DNA of 64,000 bases from Streptomyces griseus (GCF_900460065.1 NZ_UAVD01000047.1:83083-147082); one strand, 5' to 3'; counted from the first letter of the stretch, positions 35,676-44,356 are shown. Notes: generated from the sequence alone by a model not told the origin. Program-made: numbers and translations.

Positions 35676-38144
35676 CTACGCCCCGAAGCGCCGTCCCACC
35701 CAGCGCCAGACGAACTCCAGCAGGACCGCCGCCGCCACCGCGATGCCGACCGCCGTCCACGGCATCGTCGTGCCGACCAGCTTCAGGGCGAAGAATTCCT
35801 GGAGCCACGGCACCACGAGCACGATCAGGAAGCCGAGCCCCATCGCCGCCACCAGGGCGATCCGCCACCAGGTGTACGGGCGGGCGATGATCGCCAGGAC
35901 CCACATCGAGACCAGGAACAGCGTCAGCGTCGCCGCACTCGTCTCGGCGTCCAGCGCGCCCTCGCCGCTGTAGTGCTGCCGTGCCACCAGGTACGTGGCG
36001 AAGGTGGCCGCCGCCGCGATGACGCCCGAGGGGATCGCGTACCGCATGACCCGGCGTACGAAGTGGGGCTGGGCCCGCTCCTTGTTCGGCGCGAGCGCCA
36101 GGAAGAACGCGGGGACGCCGATGGTCAGCGTGGACAGCAGGGTCAGGTGCCGCGGCAGGAAGGGGTACTCGACCTGGGTGCAGACCACCAGGATCGCCAG
36201 CAGCACCGAGTAGACCGTCTTGGTCAGGAAGAGCGTCGCGACCCGGGTGATGTTGCCGATCACCCGGCGGCCCTCGGCCACCACCGACGGCAGCGTCGCG
36301 AAGCTGTTGTTCAGCAGCACGATCTGCGCCACCGCCCGCGTAGCCTCCGAGCCGGAGCCCATCGAGACGCCGATGTCCGCGTCCTTGAGGGCGAGGACGT
36401 CGTTGACGCCGTCGCCGGTCATCGCGACCGTGTGGCCGCGGGACTGGAGGGCGGCCACCATGTCCCGCTTCTGCTGCGGGGTGACCCGGCCGAAGACCGC
36501 GTTCTGTTCCATGGCCGTGGCCATCTCGTCCGGGTCGGTGGGCATCCGGCGGGCGTCCAGCGTGTTCTCCGCACCCGCCAGGCCGAGCTTCCCGGCCACC
36601 GCGCCGACCGAGACCGCGTTGTCGCCGGAGATGACCTTGGTGGCCACGTTCTGGTCGGCGAAGTAGCCGAGCGTGTCGGCGGCGTCCGGCCGCAGCCGCT
36701 GCTCCAGGACGACCAGGGCGGTGGGGGCGGCTCCCGCCGCCGCGCCGGGGGCGTCCAGCTCGTCGCCCCGCACCCGGGCCAGCAGCAGCACCCGCAGGCC
36801 CTGCTCGTTGAGGTGCTCGATCTCGGTGAGGGCCGCGTCGCCCTCGGCCAGCAGGACGTCGGGGGCGCCGAGCAGCCAGGCGGAGACGGTCCCGTCGGCC
36901 TCCTCGAAGGCCGCGCCGCTGTACTTGCGCGCGGAGGAGAACGGCATCGCGTCGGCGACGGTCCAGGCGGGCTCGTCCCCCTGCGGGTACGCGTCGATGA
37001 TGGCCTGGAGGCTGGCGTTGGGCCGCGGGTCCGAGGAGCCGAACGCCCGCAGCACCCGCGTCACGTACGCCTCGTCGTTGCCGTCGAGCGGCCGGACCTC
37101 CGTGACGTCCATGCCGCCCTCGGTGAGGGTCCCCGTCTTGTCCAGGCAGACCACGTCCACCCGCGCGAGGCCCTCGATCGCGGGGAGCTCCTGCACCAGG
37201 CACTGCTTGCGGCCCAGCCGTACGACGCCGATGGCGAAGGCGACGGAGGTCAGCAGCACCAGGCCCTCGGGGATCATCGGGACGATGCCGCCGACGGTCC
37301 GGGCGACGGAGTCCTTGAAATTGTTGTCCTTCACGACCAGCTGGCTGATGATCAGCCCGATCGCCGTCGGCACCATCATCCAGGTGACGTACTTCAGGAT
37401 CGTGCTGATGCCGCTGCGCAGCTCGGACTGGACGAGCGTGAAGCGCGACGCCTCCTCGGCGAGCTGTGCGGCGTACGCCTCGCGGCCCACCTTGGTCGCG
37501 GTGAACGCGCCCCCGCCGGCGACGACGAAGCTGCCGGACATCACCGGGTCGCCGGCCCGCTTGACCACCGGGTCGGCCTCTCCGGTGAGGAGCGACTCGT
37601 CGATCTCCAGGCTGTCGGCCTCGGCGACCGTGCCGTCCACGACGACCTTGTCCCCGGGGCCGAGCTCGATCAGATCGCCGAGAACGATCTCGGAGGCGGA
37701 GATCTCGGCGGCGGCCCCGTCGCGCCGCACGGTCGGCTTCGCCTCGCCGATCACCGCGAGGCTGTCCAGGGTCTTCTTGGCCCGCCACTCCTGGATGATG
37801 CCGATGCCGGTGTTGGCGATGATCACGAAGCCGAAGAGGCTGTCCTGGATCGGCGCGACGAACAGCATGATCACCCAGAGCACGCCGATGATCAGGTTGA
37901 ACCGGGTGAGGACGTTGGCCCGGACGATTTCGGTGACCGACCGCGACGACCGTACGGGTACGTCGTTGACCTCGCCGCGAGCGACCCGCTCCGCGACCTC
38001 GGCGGTGCTCAGCCCGTCGGGCCGACGGGGCGGTGGTGGCTCCACGGGGTGCACGGGATCGAGTTCCGCCCCCGCGTCGATCATGGCCGGCCGGGAGGTT
38101 CCGGGGGTCTGCTCCCCGGAGGAATCGAGTGCCCGCTGCGTCAT
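35676..38144 (-). CDS. cation-transporting P-type ATPase, CtpE-like
   Basis: An 822-aa P-type ATPase without an N-terminal metal-binding Cys motif or CPC, so not a heavy-metal pump. Motifs: LTGEADPVVKR (TGE), the helix-4 run GGIVPMIPEGLVLLTSVAFA with PEGL, phosphorylation site VVCLDKTGTLTEGGMD, the nucleotide-domain Lys region PFSSARKYSGA, and MTGDGVNDVLALKDADIGVS. This set and the RTVGGIVPMIPEG context fit the CtpE family, a calcium pump in mycobacteria; the ion here is inferred. I chose ATG 38144; an upstream GTG adds 11 Arg-rich residues. No good ribosome site is seen for either start. Confidence 0.85.
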   Translation of the reverse strand: MTQRALDSSGEQTPGTSRPAMIDAGAELDPVHPVEPPPPRRPDGLSTAEVAERVARGEVNDVPVRSSRSVTEIVRANVLTRFNLIIGVLWVIMLFVAPIQDSLFGFVIIANTGIGIIQEWRAKKTLDSLAVIGEAKPTVRRDGAAAEISASEIVLGDLIELGPGDKVVVDGTVAEADSLEIDESLLTGEADPVVKRAGDPVMSGSFVVAGGGAFTATKVGREAYAAQLAEEASRFTLVQSELRSGISTILKYVTWMMVPTAIGLIISQLVVKDNNFKDSVARTVGGIVPMIPEGLVLLTSVAFAIGVVRLGRKQCLVQELPAIEGLARVDVVCLDKTGTLTEGGMDVTEVRPLDGNDEAYVTRVLRAFGSSDPRPNASLQAIIDAYPQGDEPAWTVADAMPFSSARKYSGAAFEEADGTVSAWLLGAPDVLLAEGDAALTEIEHLNEQGLRVLLLARVRGDELDAPGAAAGAAPTALVVLEQRLRPDAADTLGYFADQNVATKVISGDNAVSVGAVAGKLGLAGAENTLDARRMPTDPDEMATAMEQNAVFGRVTPQQKRDMVAALQSRGHTVAMTGDGVNDVLALKDADIGVSMGSGSEATRAVAQIVLLNNSFATLPSVVAEGRRVIGNITRVATLFLTKTVYSVLLAILVVCTQVEYPFLPRHLTLLSTLTIGVPAFFLALAPNKERAQPHFVRRVMRYAIPSGVIAAAATFATYLVARQHYSGEGALDAETSAATLTLFLVSMWVLAIIARPYTWWRIALVAAMGLGFLIVLVVPWLQEFFALKLVGTTMPWTAVGIAVAAAVLLEFVWRWVGRRFGA

Positions 38145-38264
38145 GGTTCGACGGTACGGGCGCGCGCGGCGAATCACCCACCGGGAGGGCCGAAGATCCG
38201 ACCAGGGGAGGACGAAGACGGTCCCGTGGTCGTACGGTCCCGGCGGTCCCGGTCGGGCGACGCC

Positions 38265-38597
38265 TCAGGCGGTCCGGTCGGCGCGGTCCGCCCGGCCGCC
38301 GCCCAGGGCGCTGTCCGTCGCCGCGGCCCCCGCCGCGTCCTTGGCCTCGACCCGGGCCGCGTGCCGCTTGAGGGCGGCCTCGCGCCCCCGGACGTACCAG
38401 ATGCCGATCAGGCCGAGACCGGCCCCCGCCAGCGGGGTCCACACCCACCAGGTGTGGCCGCGGTCGGCGAACCAGCCGTAGAAGGGGAGCTGGGCGAGGA
38501 AGAGGACGAACCAGAGGATCGTGCCGCCGACGACGGTGGCGACGACGGGGCCCTCCAGGGGTTCGGGCGCCTCGTGCTTCGGTGTCCACTTCTCCAT
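38265..38597 (-). CDS. DUF2530 membrane protein
   Basis: A 110-aa protein opening MEKWTPKHEAPEPLEGPVVA, the DUF2530 pattern, with two helices (VVGGTILWFVLFLAQLPFY and WVWTPLAGAGLGLIGIWYV) and a charged C-terminus. TACACT at 38604-38609 lies 6 nt before the ATG, indicating leaderless transcription. It is divergent from the purine permease, a usual arrangement in Streptomyces. Function unknown. Confidence 0.85.
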   Translation of the reverse strand: MEKWTPKHEAPEPLEGPVVATVVGGTILWFVLFLAQLPFYGWFADRGHTWWVWTPLAGAGLGLIGIWYVRGREAALKRHAARVEAKDAAGAAATDSALGGGRADRADRTA

Positions 38598-38809
38598 GAC
38601 TTCAGTGTATGGGGCCACCCGTTCCGGGGGTGTGCGGCCCGGACCGGGCCGGGGACCACGCGGGTCTACGCGCGGAGATAGCGATCTTCGCCTTATGTAT
38701 TCATACTGAATCTGCTTTGGGTTGGCTCGATTCGTTCGTCTGAACCTCCAATTTCGATCATCTTCCTGCCCCATCGCATCCACCCCTCTACGTACGACTG
38801 AGGTCACCC

Positions 38810-40264
38810 ATGCCCCCCTCGGCCACCGCTCCGGTCGACTCCCCGCCCCCCGCGACCCCGCAGTCCCAGGGCAGCCTGGACCGGTTCTTCAAGATCTCCG
38901 AGCGGGGGTCCTCCGTCGCCCGCGAGTTCCGCGGCGGGTTCGCCACGTTCTTCGCGATGGCGTACATCATCGTGCTCAACCCGATCATCCTGGGCAGCGC
39001 GAAGGACATGTACGGCAACCAGCTCGACAACGGTCAGCTGGTCACCGCCACCGTGCTGTCCGCCGCGTTCTCCACCCTGCTCATGGGTGTCATCGGCAAC
39101 GTGCCGATCGCGCTCGCCGCCGGTCTCGGCGTCAACACCGTCGTCGCGCTCCAGCTCGCCCCCCGGATGAGCTGGCCGGACGCGATGGGCATGGTCGTCC
39201 TCGCGGGCATCGTGGTGATGCTGCTGGTCGCCACCGGCCTGCGGGAACGCGTGATGAACGCCGTGCCGAAGTCGCTCCGCAAGGGCATCGCGATCGGCAT
39301 CGGCCTCTTCATCCTGCTGATCGGCCTCGTCGACTCGGGTTTCGTCTCGCGCATCCCCGACGCCGCCCACACCACCGTGCCGCTCCAGCTCGGCGGCACC
39401 GGTCACCTCGTTGGCTGGCCGATTCTCGTCTTCGTCCTCGGCGCGCTGCTCACGCTCGCGCTGATCGTGCGCAAGGTGCCCGGCGCGATCCTGATCTCGA
39501 TCGTCGCCATGACGGTCGTGGCCCTGGTCATCGACGCGGTGGCGGACCTGCCCGAAGGGGCGTGGGGCCTGACGACGCCCGCGTGGCCGGGCAACCCGGT
39601 CTCCGCGCCGGACTTCGGGCTGCTCGGCGAGGTCAGCCTGTTCGGCGGCTTCGAGAAGGTCGGCATCCTGACCGGTGTCCTGTTCGTCTTCACCGTGCTG
39701 CTGTCCTGCTTCTTCGACGCGATGGGCACCATCCTCGGCGTCGGCGACGAGGCGAAGCTGATGGACCAGGACGGCAACTTCCCCGGCATCAACAAGGTGC
39801 TGTTCGTGGACGGCATCGCGGTCGCCGCGGGCGGTGCGAGCTCCTCCTCCGCCACCACGTGCTTCGTGGAGTCCACCGCGGGCGTCGGCGAGGGCGCCCG
39901 CACCGGACTGGCGAGCGTCGTGACCGGTCTGCTCTTCTCGGTGGCGCTGTTCCTCACACCGCTGGCGACCATGGTCCCGTCGCAGGCGGCCACCCCCGCC
40001 CTGCTGGCGGTCGGCTTCCTGATCATCGCGGGCTCGGTGCGGGACATCGACTGGAGCGACTACACGCTCGCGGTCCCGGCGTTCCTGGCCATGGTGATGA
40101 TGCCGTTCACGTACTCGATCACCAACGGCATCGGCATCGGCTTCATCGCCTTCTCCGTGCTGCGCCTGGCGGCCGGGCGCGGCCGTGAGGTGCCGGTGGC
40201 CATGTACGTGGTCTCGGCGGTGTTCGTCTTCTACTACGCGATGCCGGCGCTCGGCCTCACGTGA
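38810..40264 (+). CDS. NCS2-family purine permease (AzgA-like)
   Basis: A 484-aa permease with 12-14 helices. AzgA-type landmarks: REFRGGFATFFAMAYIIVLN, NVPIALAAGLGVNTVVAL, FFDAMGTILGVGDEAKLMD, and SSSATTCFVESTAGVGEGAR followed by TGLASVVTG. These proteins import adenine, guanine or hypoxanthine by proton symport. The ATG is preceded by GAGGT. The 150 bp upstream are unusually AT-rich for this genome, but I see no purine riboswitch core in them. Confidence 0.9.
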   Translation: MPPSATAPVDSPPPATPQSQGSLDRFFKISERGSSVAREFRGGFATFFAMAYIIVLNPIILGSAKDMYGNQLDNGQLVTATVLSAAFSTLLMGVIGNVPIALAAGLGVNTVVALQLAPRMSWPDAMGMVVLAGIVVMLLVATGLRERVMNAVPKSLRKGIAIGIGLFILLIGLVDSGFVSRIPDAAHTTVPLQLGGTGHLVGWPILVFVLGALLTLALIVRKVPGAILISIVAMTVVALVIDAVADLPEGAWGLTTPAWPGNPVSAPDFGLLGEVSLFGGFEKVGILTGVLFVFTVLLSCFFDAMGTILGVGDEAKLMDQDGNFPGINKVLFVDGIAVAAGGASSSSATTCFVESTAGVGEGARTGLASVVTGLLFSVALFLTPLATMVPSQAATPALLAVGFLIIAGSVRDIDWSDYTLAVPAFLAMVMMPFTYSITNGIGIGFIAFSVLRLAAGRGREVPVAMYVVSAVFVFYYAMPALGLT

Positions 40265-40294
40265 CCGGTTCTCTCGTGGAGCCGGGGCCCGGCC

Positions 40295-40504
40295 TCACGT
40301 GATCGGTGGTGTCACGCTCCCCCGTGCGTCGCCGTAGAACCTCTCGGTCTCCTCGACGGCCGCCGTGAAGCGTTCGTCGAAGTCGTCGCGCATGAGCGTC
40401 CGGACCACATAGTCCTGGACGCTCATTCCGCGTTTCGCGGCGTGCTGCCGGAGCCGGTCGAGCAGCTCACCGTCTATCCGCAGGCTGAGCACTGTCGATC
40501 CCAT
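40295..40504 (-). CDS. ribbon-helix-helix (CopG/Arc-type) protein
   Basis: A 69-aa protein with the RHH pattern STVLSLRIDGELLDRLRQHA (beta strand then helix) and AKRGMSVQDYVVRTLMRDDF (second helix). It has the size of an antitoxin or small repressor, but no toxin gene is adjacent: the neighbours are a purine permease and a MarR gene. Its last codons and those of the permease both fall in a TCACGTGA sequence. It is divergent from the MarR gene, sharing 134 bp. Confidence 0.8.
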   Translation of the reverse strand: MGSTVLSLRIDGELLDRLRQHAAKRGMSVQDYVVRTLMRDDFDERFTAAVEETERFYGDARGSVTPPIT

Positions 40505-40591
40505 GCCCAGCAGGGTCGCCGCCCCGGAGCGCTCCTTGCGTCACTTTCCGCGTCTATCTCACTCGTTCGGGTGATCGGTTTCTCGCGCGTG

Positions 40592-40606
40592 TACCACCAG
40601 GTGGTA
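40592..40606. promoter_or_regulatory. candidate MarR operator (15-bp palindrome)
   Basis: taccaccaggtggta is a perfect palindrome about an A centre. It overlaps the expected -35 of the MarR gene, whose -10 (TACGCT, 40626-40631) lies 7 nt before the ATG and within a second small repeat GTTA-CGC-TAAC. This layout suggests autorepression. Confidence 0.55.
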
Positions 40607-40638
40607 TTTAGTTTGGGTAATGAGTTACGCTAACAAAC

Positions 40639-41079
40639 ATGCCTGACCTGATCCACGACGGCGACAGTGCCGCCGCCGTGAGCTCCCTCCGCTCCGCCGT
40701 GATGCTGCTGGGCCGTCGACTGAAGCACCAGCGCGTCGACGAGTCGCTGAGCCCCACCGAGATGTCGGTGCTCGGCACCCTCGCCCGCTGCGGCTCGGCC
40801 ACCCCCGGTGAGCTGGCCCGCAAGGAGCACGTGCAGCCCCCGTCGATGACCCGCATCGTCGCGCTGCTGGAGGCGAAGGGGCTGGTCAGGCTGGAACCGC
40901 ACCCCGATGACCGTCGGCAGAAGAGGGTCAGCCAGACCGAGCAGGCCGAGGCCATGCTCGCGGAGAGCCGCACCAAGCGGAACGCCTGGCTGTCCCGCCT
41001 CGCCGAGGGCCTGGACGAGGACGAGTGGGAGACGCTTCGGGCCGCCGCGCCCGTGTTGGAGAAGCTCGCCCACCTGTGA
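40639..41079 (+). CDS. MarR-family transcriptional regulator
   Basis: A 146-aa winged-helix protein. The recognition region is LSPTEMSVLGTLARCGSATP then GELARKEHVQPPSMTRIVAL, and the wing reads RLEPHPDDRRQKRVSQT, all typical of MarR. It precedes an MFS exporter by 135 bp on the same strand, so it probably controls that gene and itself through the upstream palindromes. The start seems leaderless. The ligand is unknown. Confidence 0.92.
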   Translation: MPDLIHDGDSAAAVSSLRSAVMLLGRRLKHQRVDESLSPTEMSVLGTLARCGSATPGELARKEHVQPPSMTRIVALLEAKGLVRLEPHPDDRRQKRVSQTEQAEAMLAESRTKRNAWLSRLAEGLDEDEWETLRAAAPVLEKLAHL

Positions 41080-41214
41080 CCCCGCGGGCGCGCCGACGAT
41101 GATCCGCCGCCGGACCGGAAACACCGGCCGGCCCGGACCGGATCACCGCCGGAGCGCCCGTCGTCACGTCCTCGTCGGACCGAACGCCGCAGACGCCCGA
41201 GGAGGCGAACCCTT

Positions 41215-42549
41215 TTGAGTACGGGATCCGGAGCAGACTCCGCCCCCGCACCGACTTCCACCCACGAGAGCAAGACCGGCGGGACCTTCTCGTCGCTGAA
41301 GATCCGCAACTACCGCCTGTTCGCCACGGGCGCCGTGATCTCCAACACCGGTACCTGGATGTCCCGCATCACGCAGGACTGGCTCGTGCTGAGCCTGACG
41401 GGTTCCGCGACCGCCGTCGGCATCACCACGGCCCTCCAGTTCCTCCCGATGCTGCTTTTCGGCCTGTACGGCGGCGTGATAGCCGACCGCCTGCCCAAGC
41501 GGCAGATCCTGCTCGTCAGCCAGGCCATGCTCGGCCTGTGCGGTGTCGCGCTGGCCGTCCTGACCCTCTCCGGGGTCGTGCAGGTCTGGCACGTCTACCT
41601 GGTCGCCTTCCTGCTCGGCATGGTGACCGTCGTCGACAACCCGGCCCGTCAGTCGTTCGTCTCCGAGATGGTCGGCCCCGCGCAACTGCGCAACGCGGTC
41701 AGCCTGAACTCGGCGAACTTCCAGTCCGCCCGGCTCATCGGCCCCGCCGTCGCGGGCGTCCTGATCACCACGGTCGGCAGCGGCTGGGCGTTCCTGCTCA
41801 ACGGCCTCTCCTTCCTGGCCCCGCTCGTCGGCCTGCTGATGATGCGCACCAACGAGCTGCACGCCTCGGTGACCGTCCCCCGGGCCAAGGGCCAGCTCCG
41901 CGAGGGCCTGCGCTACGTGAAGGGCCGCCCCGAGCTGATCTGGCCGATCGTCCTGGTCGGCTTCGTCGGCACGTTCGGCTTCAACTTCCCGATCTGGCTG
42001 ACCGCCTACGCCGACGAGATCTTCGACGGCGGCGCGGGCATGTACTCGTTCTTCAACATCCTGATGGCGGCCGGTTCGCTGGCCGGCGCCCTGCTCTCGG
42101 CCCGCCGCCGCTCCACGCGGCTGCGGATGCTGGTGGCGGCGGGCACGGCCTTCGGACTGCTGGAGATCGCCGCTTCGCTGTCCCCGTCGGTCTGGCTGTT
42201 CTCGATCCTGCTGGTCCCGATCGGCATGCTCGGCCTGACCACGAACATCACCGCGAACACGAGCGTCCAGATGGCCGCCGATCCGGAGATGCGGGGCCGG
42301 GTGATGAGCCTCTACATGATGGTCTTCGCCGGGGGTACGCCGGTGGGCGCCCCGATCGTCGGCTGGATCAGCGACACCTACGGGGCCCGCACCGGCTTCG
42401 CGGCCGGCGGCGCGATCTCGGTGATCGCCGCCCTGGGCGTCGGCTTCGCCCTCGCCCGCGTCGGCGGCCTCCGCCTGAAGGTCGATCTCCGGCCGGGCCG
42501 CCCGCACGTCCGCTTCGTCCCGCGCGAGCAGCTGGCGACGGCGGCGTGA
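41215..42549 (+). CDS. MFS exporter (EntS/MFS_3 type)
   Basis: A 444-aa, 12-helix permease opening (after a Ser/Thr-rich leader) with FSSLKIRNYRLFATGAVISN and TGTWMSRITQDWLVL, the MFS_3 pattern of EntS-like exporters. The cytoplasmic loop is GGVIADRLPKRQILL. The start is TTG 41215, unusual, but AGGAGG sits 9-10 nt upstream and the upstream frame offers nothing better. It is preceded by a MarR gene and followed by a 20-bp terminator hairpin. Substrate unknown; siderophore or drug export is a family-based guess. Confidence 0.88.
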   Translation: MSTGSGADSAPAPTSTHESKTGGTFSSLKIRNYRLFATGAVISNTGTWMSRITQDWLVLSLTGSATAVGITTALQFLPMLLFGLYGGVIADRLPKRQILLVSQAMLGLCGVALAVLTLSGVVQVWHVYLVAFLLGMVTVVDNPARQSFVSEMVGPAQLRNAVSLNSANFQSARLIGPAVAGVLITTVGSGWAFLLNGLSFLAPLVGLLMMRTNELHASVTVPRAKGQLREGLRYVKGRPELIWPIVLVGFVGTFGFNFPIWLTAYADEIFDGGAGMYSFFNILMAAGSLAGALLSARRRSTRLRMLVAAGTAFGLLEIAASLSPSVWLFSILLVPIGMLGLTTNITANTSVQMAADPEMRGRVMSLYMMVFAGGTPVGAPIVGWISDTYGARTGFAAGGAISVIAALGVGFALARVGGLRLKVDLRPGRPHVRFVPREQLATAA

Positions 42550-42552
42550 GCC

Positions 42553-42598
42553 ACGCGAAAGGCGCCCTCCCCACTCCCGGGGAGGGCGCCTTTCGCGT
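42553..42598 (+). terminator. very strong hairpin terminator
   Basis: A perfect 20-bp stem (acgcgaaaggcgccctcccc and its complement) with a 6-nt loop, 4 bp after the MFS stop. Confidence 0.93.
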
Positions 42599-42716
42599 AC
42601 GGGGGCGGGGCCGACCACGGGGGTCGGCTCCAGGACCACGGGGCGTGCGGGCAGCCGCCCGGGACGGCGACGGGACCGGCGCCCCCGGCGCGCCCGGAGC
42701 TGCGAGACTCGCGCGC

Positions 42717-43112
42717 ATGAGCAGCCACCGCTCCGGCCGTCCGCCCACCCAGCGCCTCTTCGCCGCCGTGCTGCCGCCCGGCACGGCCGTCGCCGCACTC
42801 CGTACGGCGGTGGCCCCGCTCCACGCGCTGCCCGGCGCGGGGGAGCTGCGCTGGACGCGCCCCGAGGGCTGGCACTTCACGCTCGCGTTCCACGGAGAGG
42901 TGGAGCATCGCCGCCACACCCCGCACCTGACGCCGGCCCGGAGCCGGGGCGGGGTGGATCTGAGGCCCTTCGCCGCGGCGCCGGCGGGTTTCGGGGGAGA
43001 GCGCTGGGAGGCCGGCGAGCTGCGTCTCGTACGGAGCGTTCCGCCGGTGCCCGGGGTGCCGGGGGAGCGGCCCCGCTACGAGACGGTGCGGGCCTGGGCA
43101 CTCGGCCGGTGA
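42717..43112 (+). pseudogene. internally deleted RNA 2',3'-cyclic phosphodiesterase (ThpR / 2'-5' ligase family)
   Basis: A 131-aa reading frame where the family is normally about 190. The N-terminus is canonical (RLFAAVLPPG, LRWTRPEGWHFTLAFHGEVE), with the first catalytic HxT motif (HFT). The next residues, HRRHTPHLTPARSRGGVDLR, already belong to the second HxT motif, which should come some 65 residues later. The tail RYETVRAWALGR is canonical. So the middle of the 2H fold is missing in frame while both catalytic motifs remain. It is probably inactive; the frame is still open and G/C-coded, so the loss may be recent. Confidence 0.7.
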
Positions 43113-43122
43113 GCGGTGCCGT

Positions 43123-43128
43123 TACGCT
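43123..43128 (+). promoter_or_regulatory. leaderless -10 of the 29-aa microprotein gene
   Basis: TACGCT lies exactly 6 nt before the GTG at 43135, the spacing of leaderless Streptomyces transcripts. Confidence 0.5.
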
Positions 43129-43134
43129 CGAAGG

Positions 43135-43224
43135 GTGGACCCGAAGACCAGAAACCGCGTCATGGCGGCCGTGCTCGTGCTGATGTTCGTCGTCGTCGCC
43201 GTGGGGAGCGCCCTGGGCGGCTGA
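43135..43224 (+). CDS. 29-residue single-helix membrane microprotein
   Basis: The frame reads VDPKTRNRVMAAVLVLMFVV and ends VVAVGSALGG before TGA. It has a short basic N-terminus and one hydrophobic helix of about 18 residues, so it should insert in the membrane with the N-terminus inside. All codons but one end in G or C. A -10 sits at leaderless spacing. I recall similar tiny frames in other Streptomyces but cannot confirm it here. Function unknown. Confidence 0.55.
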   Translation: MDPKTRNRVMAAVLVLMFVVVAVGSALGG

Positions 43225-43276
43225 TACCGGCGGCCCGTCGACCGACCACGCCCGTACGGCGCGTCCGGGCCACATG

Positions 43277-43301
43277 CTTGCCTGGAGTGGACTCGAAGGA
43301 G
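43277..43301 (+). promoter_or_regulatory. MerR-type promoter-like dyad before the aldo/keto reductase
   Basis: cttgcctggagtggactcg contains the dyad GAGT-GG-ACTC after a -35-like TTGCCT, recalling MerR-family operators with elongated spacers. It ends 14 bp before the start codon, so it would have to overlap the transcription start; weak evidence. Confidence 0.25.
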
Positions 43302-43315
43302 TTGGCTGGGGCGTC

Positions 43316-44305
43316 ATGAAGTACACACAGCTCGGACGCACGGGACTCAAGGTCAGCCGGCTCGTCCTCGGGACGATGAACTTCGGCCCGCAGACCAACG
43401 AGTCGGACAGCCACGCCATCATGGACTCCGCGCTCGGCGCGGGCCTGAACTTCTTCGACACGGCCAACGTCTACGGCTGGGGCGAGAACAAGGGCCGCAC
43501 CGAGGAGATCATCGGCACCTGGTTCGCCCAGGGCGGCGGCCGGCGGGACAAGGTGGTCCTGGCCACCAAGATGTACGGGAACATGGCCGCCGAGGGCGAT
43601 GCCTGGCCGAACCACGACAAGCTCTCCGCCGTGAACATCCGGCGCGCGGTCGACGCCTCGCTCAAGCGTCTCCAGACCGACCACATCGACCTGTACCAGT
43701 TCCACCACGTCGACCGGAACACGCCCTTCGACGAGATCTGGCAGGCGATCGACGTCCTGGTCCAGCAGGGCAAGATCCTCTACGCCGGTTCCTCGAACTT
43801 CTCCGGCTACAAGATCGCCCAGGCCAACGAGCAGGCCGCCCGGCGCGGTTCGCTCGGCCTGGTCAGCGAGCAGTGCATCTACAACCTCGTCGAGCGCCGC
43901 GCCGAGATGGAGGTCATCCCGGCCGCGCGGGACTACGGCCTCGGGGTCATCCCGTGGTCGCCGCTGCACGGCGGCCTGCTGGGCGGCGTCATCAGGAAGA
44001 CGACCGAGGGCGGCCGCCGCGCCTCCGGCCGGGCCGCCGACGCCTTGGCCGACCCCGCCACCCGGTCCCAGCTCCAGGCGTACGAGGACCTGCTCGACAA
44101 GCACGGGCTGGAGCCCGGCGAAGCGGCCCTGGCCTGGCTGCTGACCCGCCCCGGCATCACGGGCCCGATCGTCGGCCCGCGCACCGCCGACCAGCTGGAC
44201 AGCGCCCTGCGCGCCCTGGAACTGGAGCTCCCGGAGGCCGTCCTCACGGGCCTGGACGAGATCTTCCCGGGTCCGGGGCCGTCGCCGGAGGCTTTCGCCT
44301 GGTAG
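43316..44305 (+). CDS. aldo/keto reductase (NADP-dependent, YghZ/Kv-beta-like group)
   Basis: A 329-aa TIM-barrel oxidoreductase. The catalytic Asp/Tyr are in GLNFFDTANVYGWGENKGRT, the Lys in VVLATKMYG, and the His in DLYQFHHVDRNTP. Cofactor residues appear in GITGPIVGPRTADQLDSAL. The opening MKYTQLGRTGLKVSRLVLGT is classic. ATG 43316 is chosen over an upstream in-frame ATG at 43274 because the protein then begins at the family start. Substrate not predictable. Confidence 0.93.
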   Translation: MKYTQLGRTGLKVSRLVLGTMNFGPQTNESDSHAIMDSALGAGLNFFDTANVYGWGENKGRTEEIIGTWFAQGGGRRDKVVLATKMYGNMAAEGDAWPNHDKLSAVNIRRAVDASLKRLQTDHIDLYQFHHVDRNTPFDEIWQAIDVLVQQGKILYAGSSNFSGYKIAQANEQAARRGSLGLVSEQCIYNLVERRAEMEVIPAARDYGLGVIPWSPLHGGLLGGVIRKTTEGGRRASGRAADALADPATRSQLQAYEDLLDKHGLEPGEAALAWLLTRPGITGPIVGPRTADQLDSALRALELELPEAVLTGLDEIFPGPGPSPEAFAW

Positions 44306-44315
44306 GTCCCGACCG

Positions 44316-44356
44316 CGAAGGGGGGCCACCGTCACCGCGACGGTGGCCCCCCTTCG
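44316..44356. terminator. strong hairpin terminator
   Basis: A perfect 18-bp stem (cgaaggggggccaccgtc / gacggtggccccccttcg) with a 5-nt loop, 11 bp after the aldo/keto reductase stop. Confidence 0.92.

Noticed and set aside
34657..38589. 1310-codon open frame on the minus strand
   Set aside because: It spans the secreted paralogue and the P-type ATPase in wrong frames, and its composition (Arg/Gly/His) is that of a GC-rich shadow.
38660..38809. Purine riboswitch before the NCS2 permease
   Set aside because: I could not find the paired loops or core bases of a purine aptamer; only the A/T richness is real.
40295..40504. Toxin-antitoxin pair
   Set aside because: The RHH protein looks antitoxin-like, but no toxin-sized partner gene overlaps or adjoins it.
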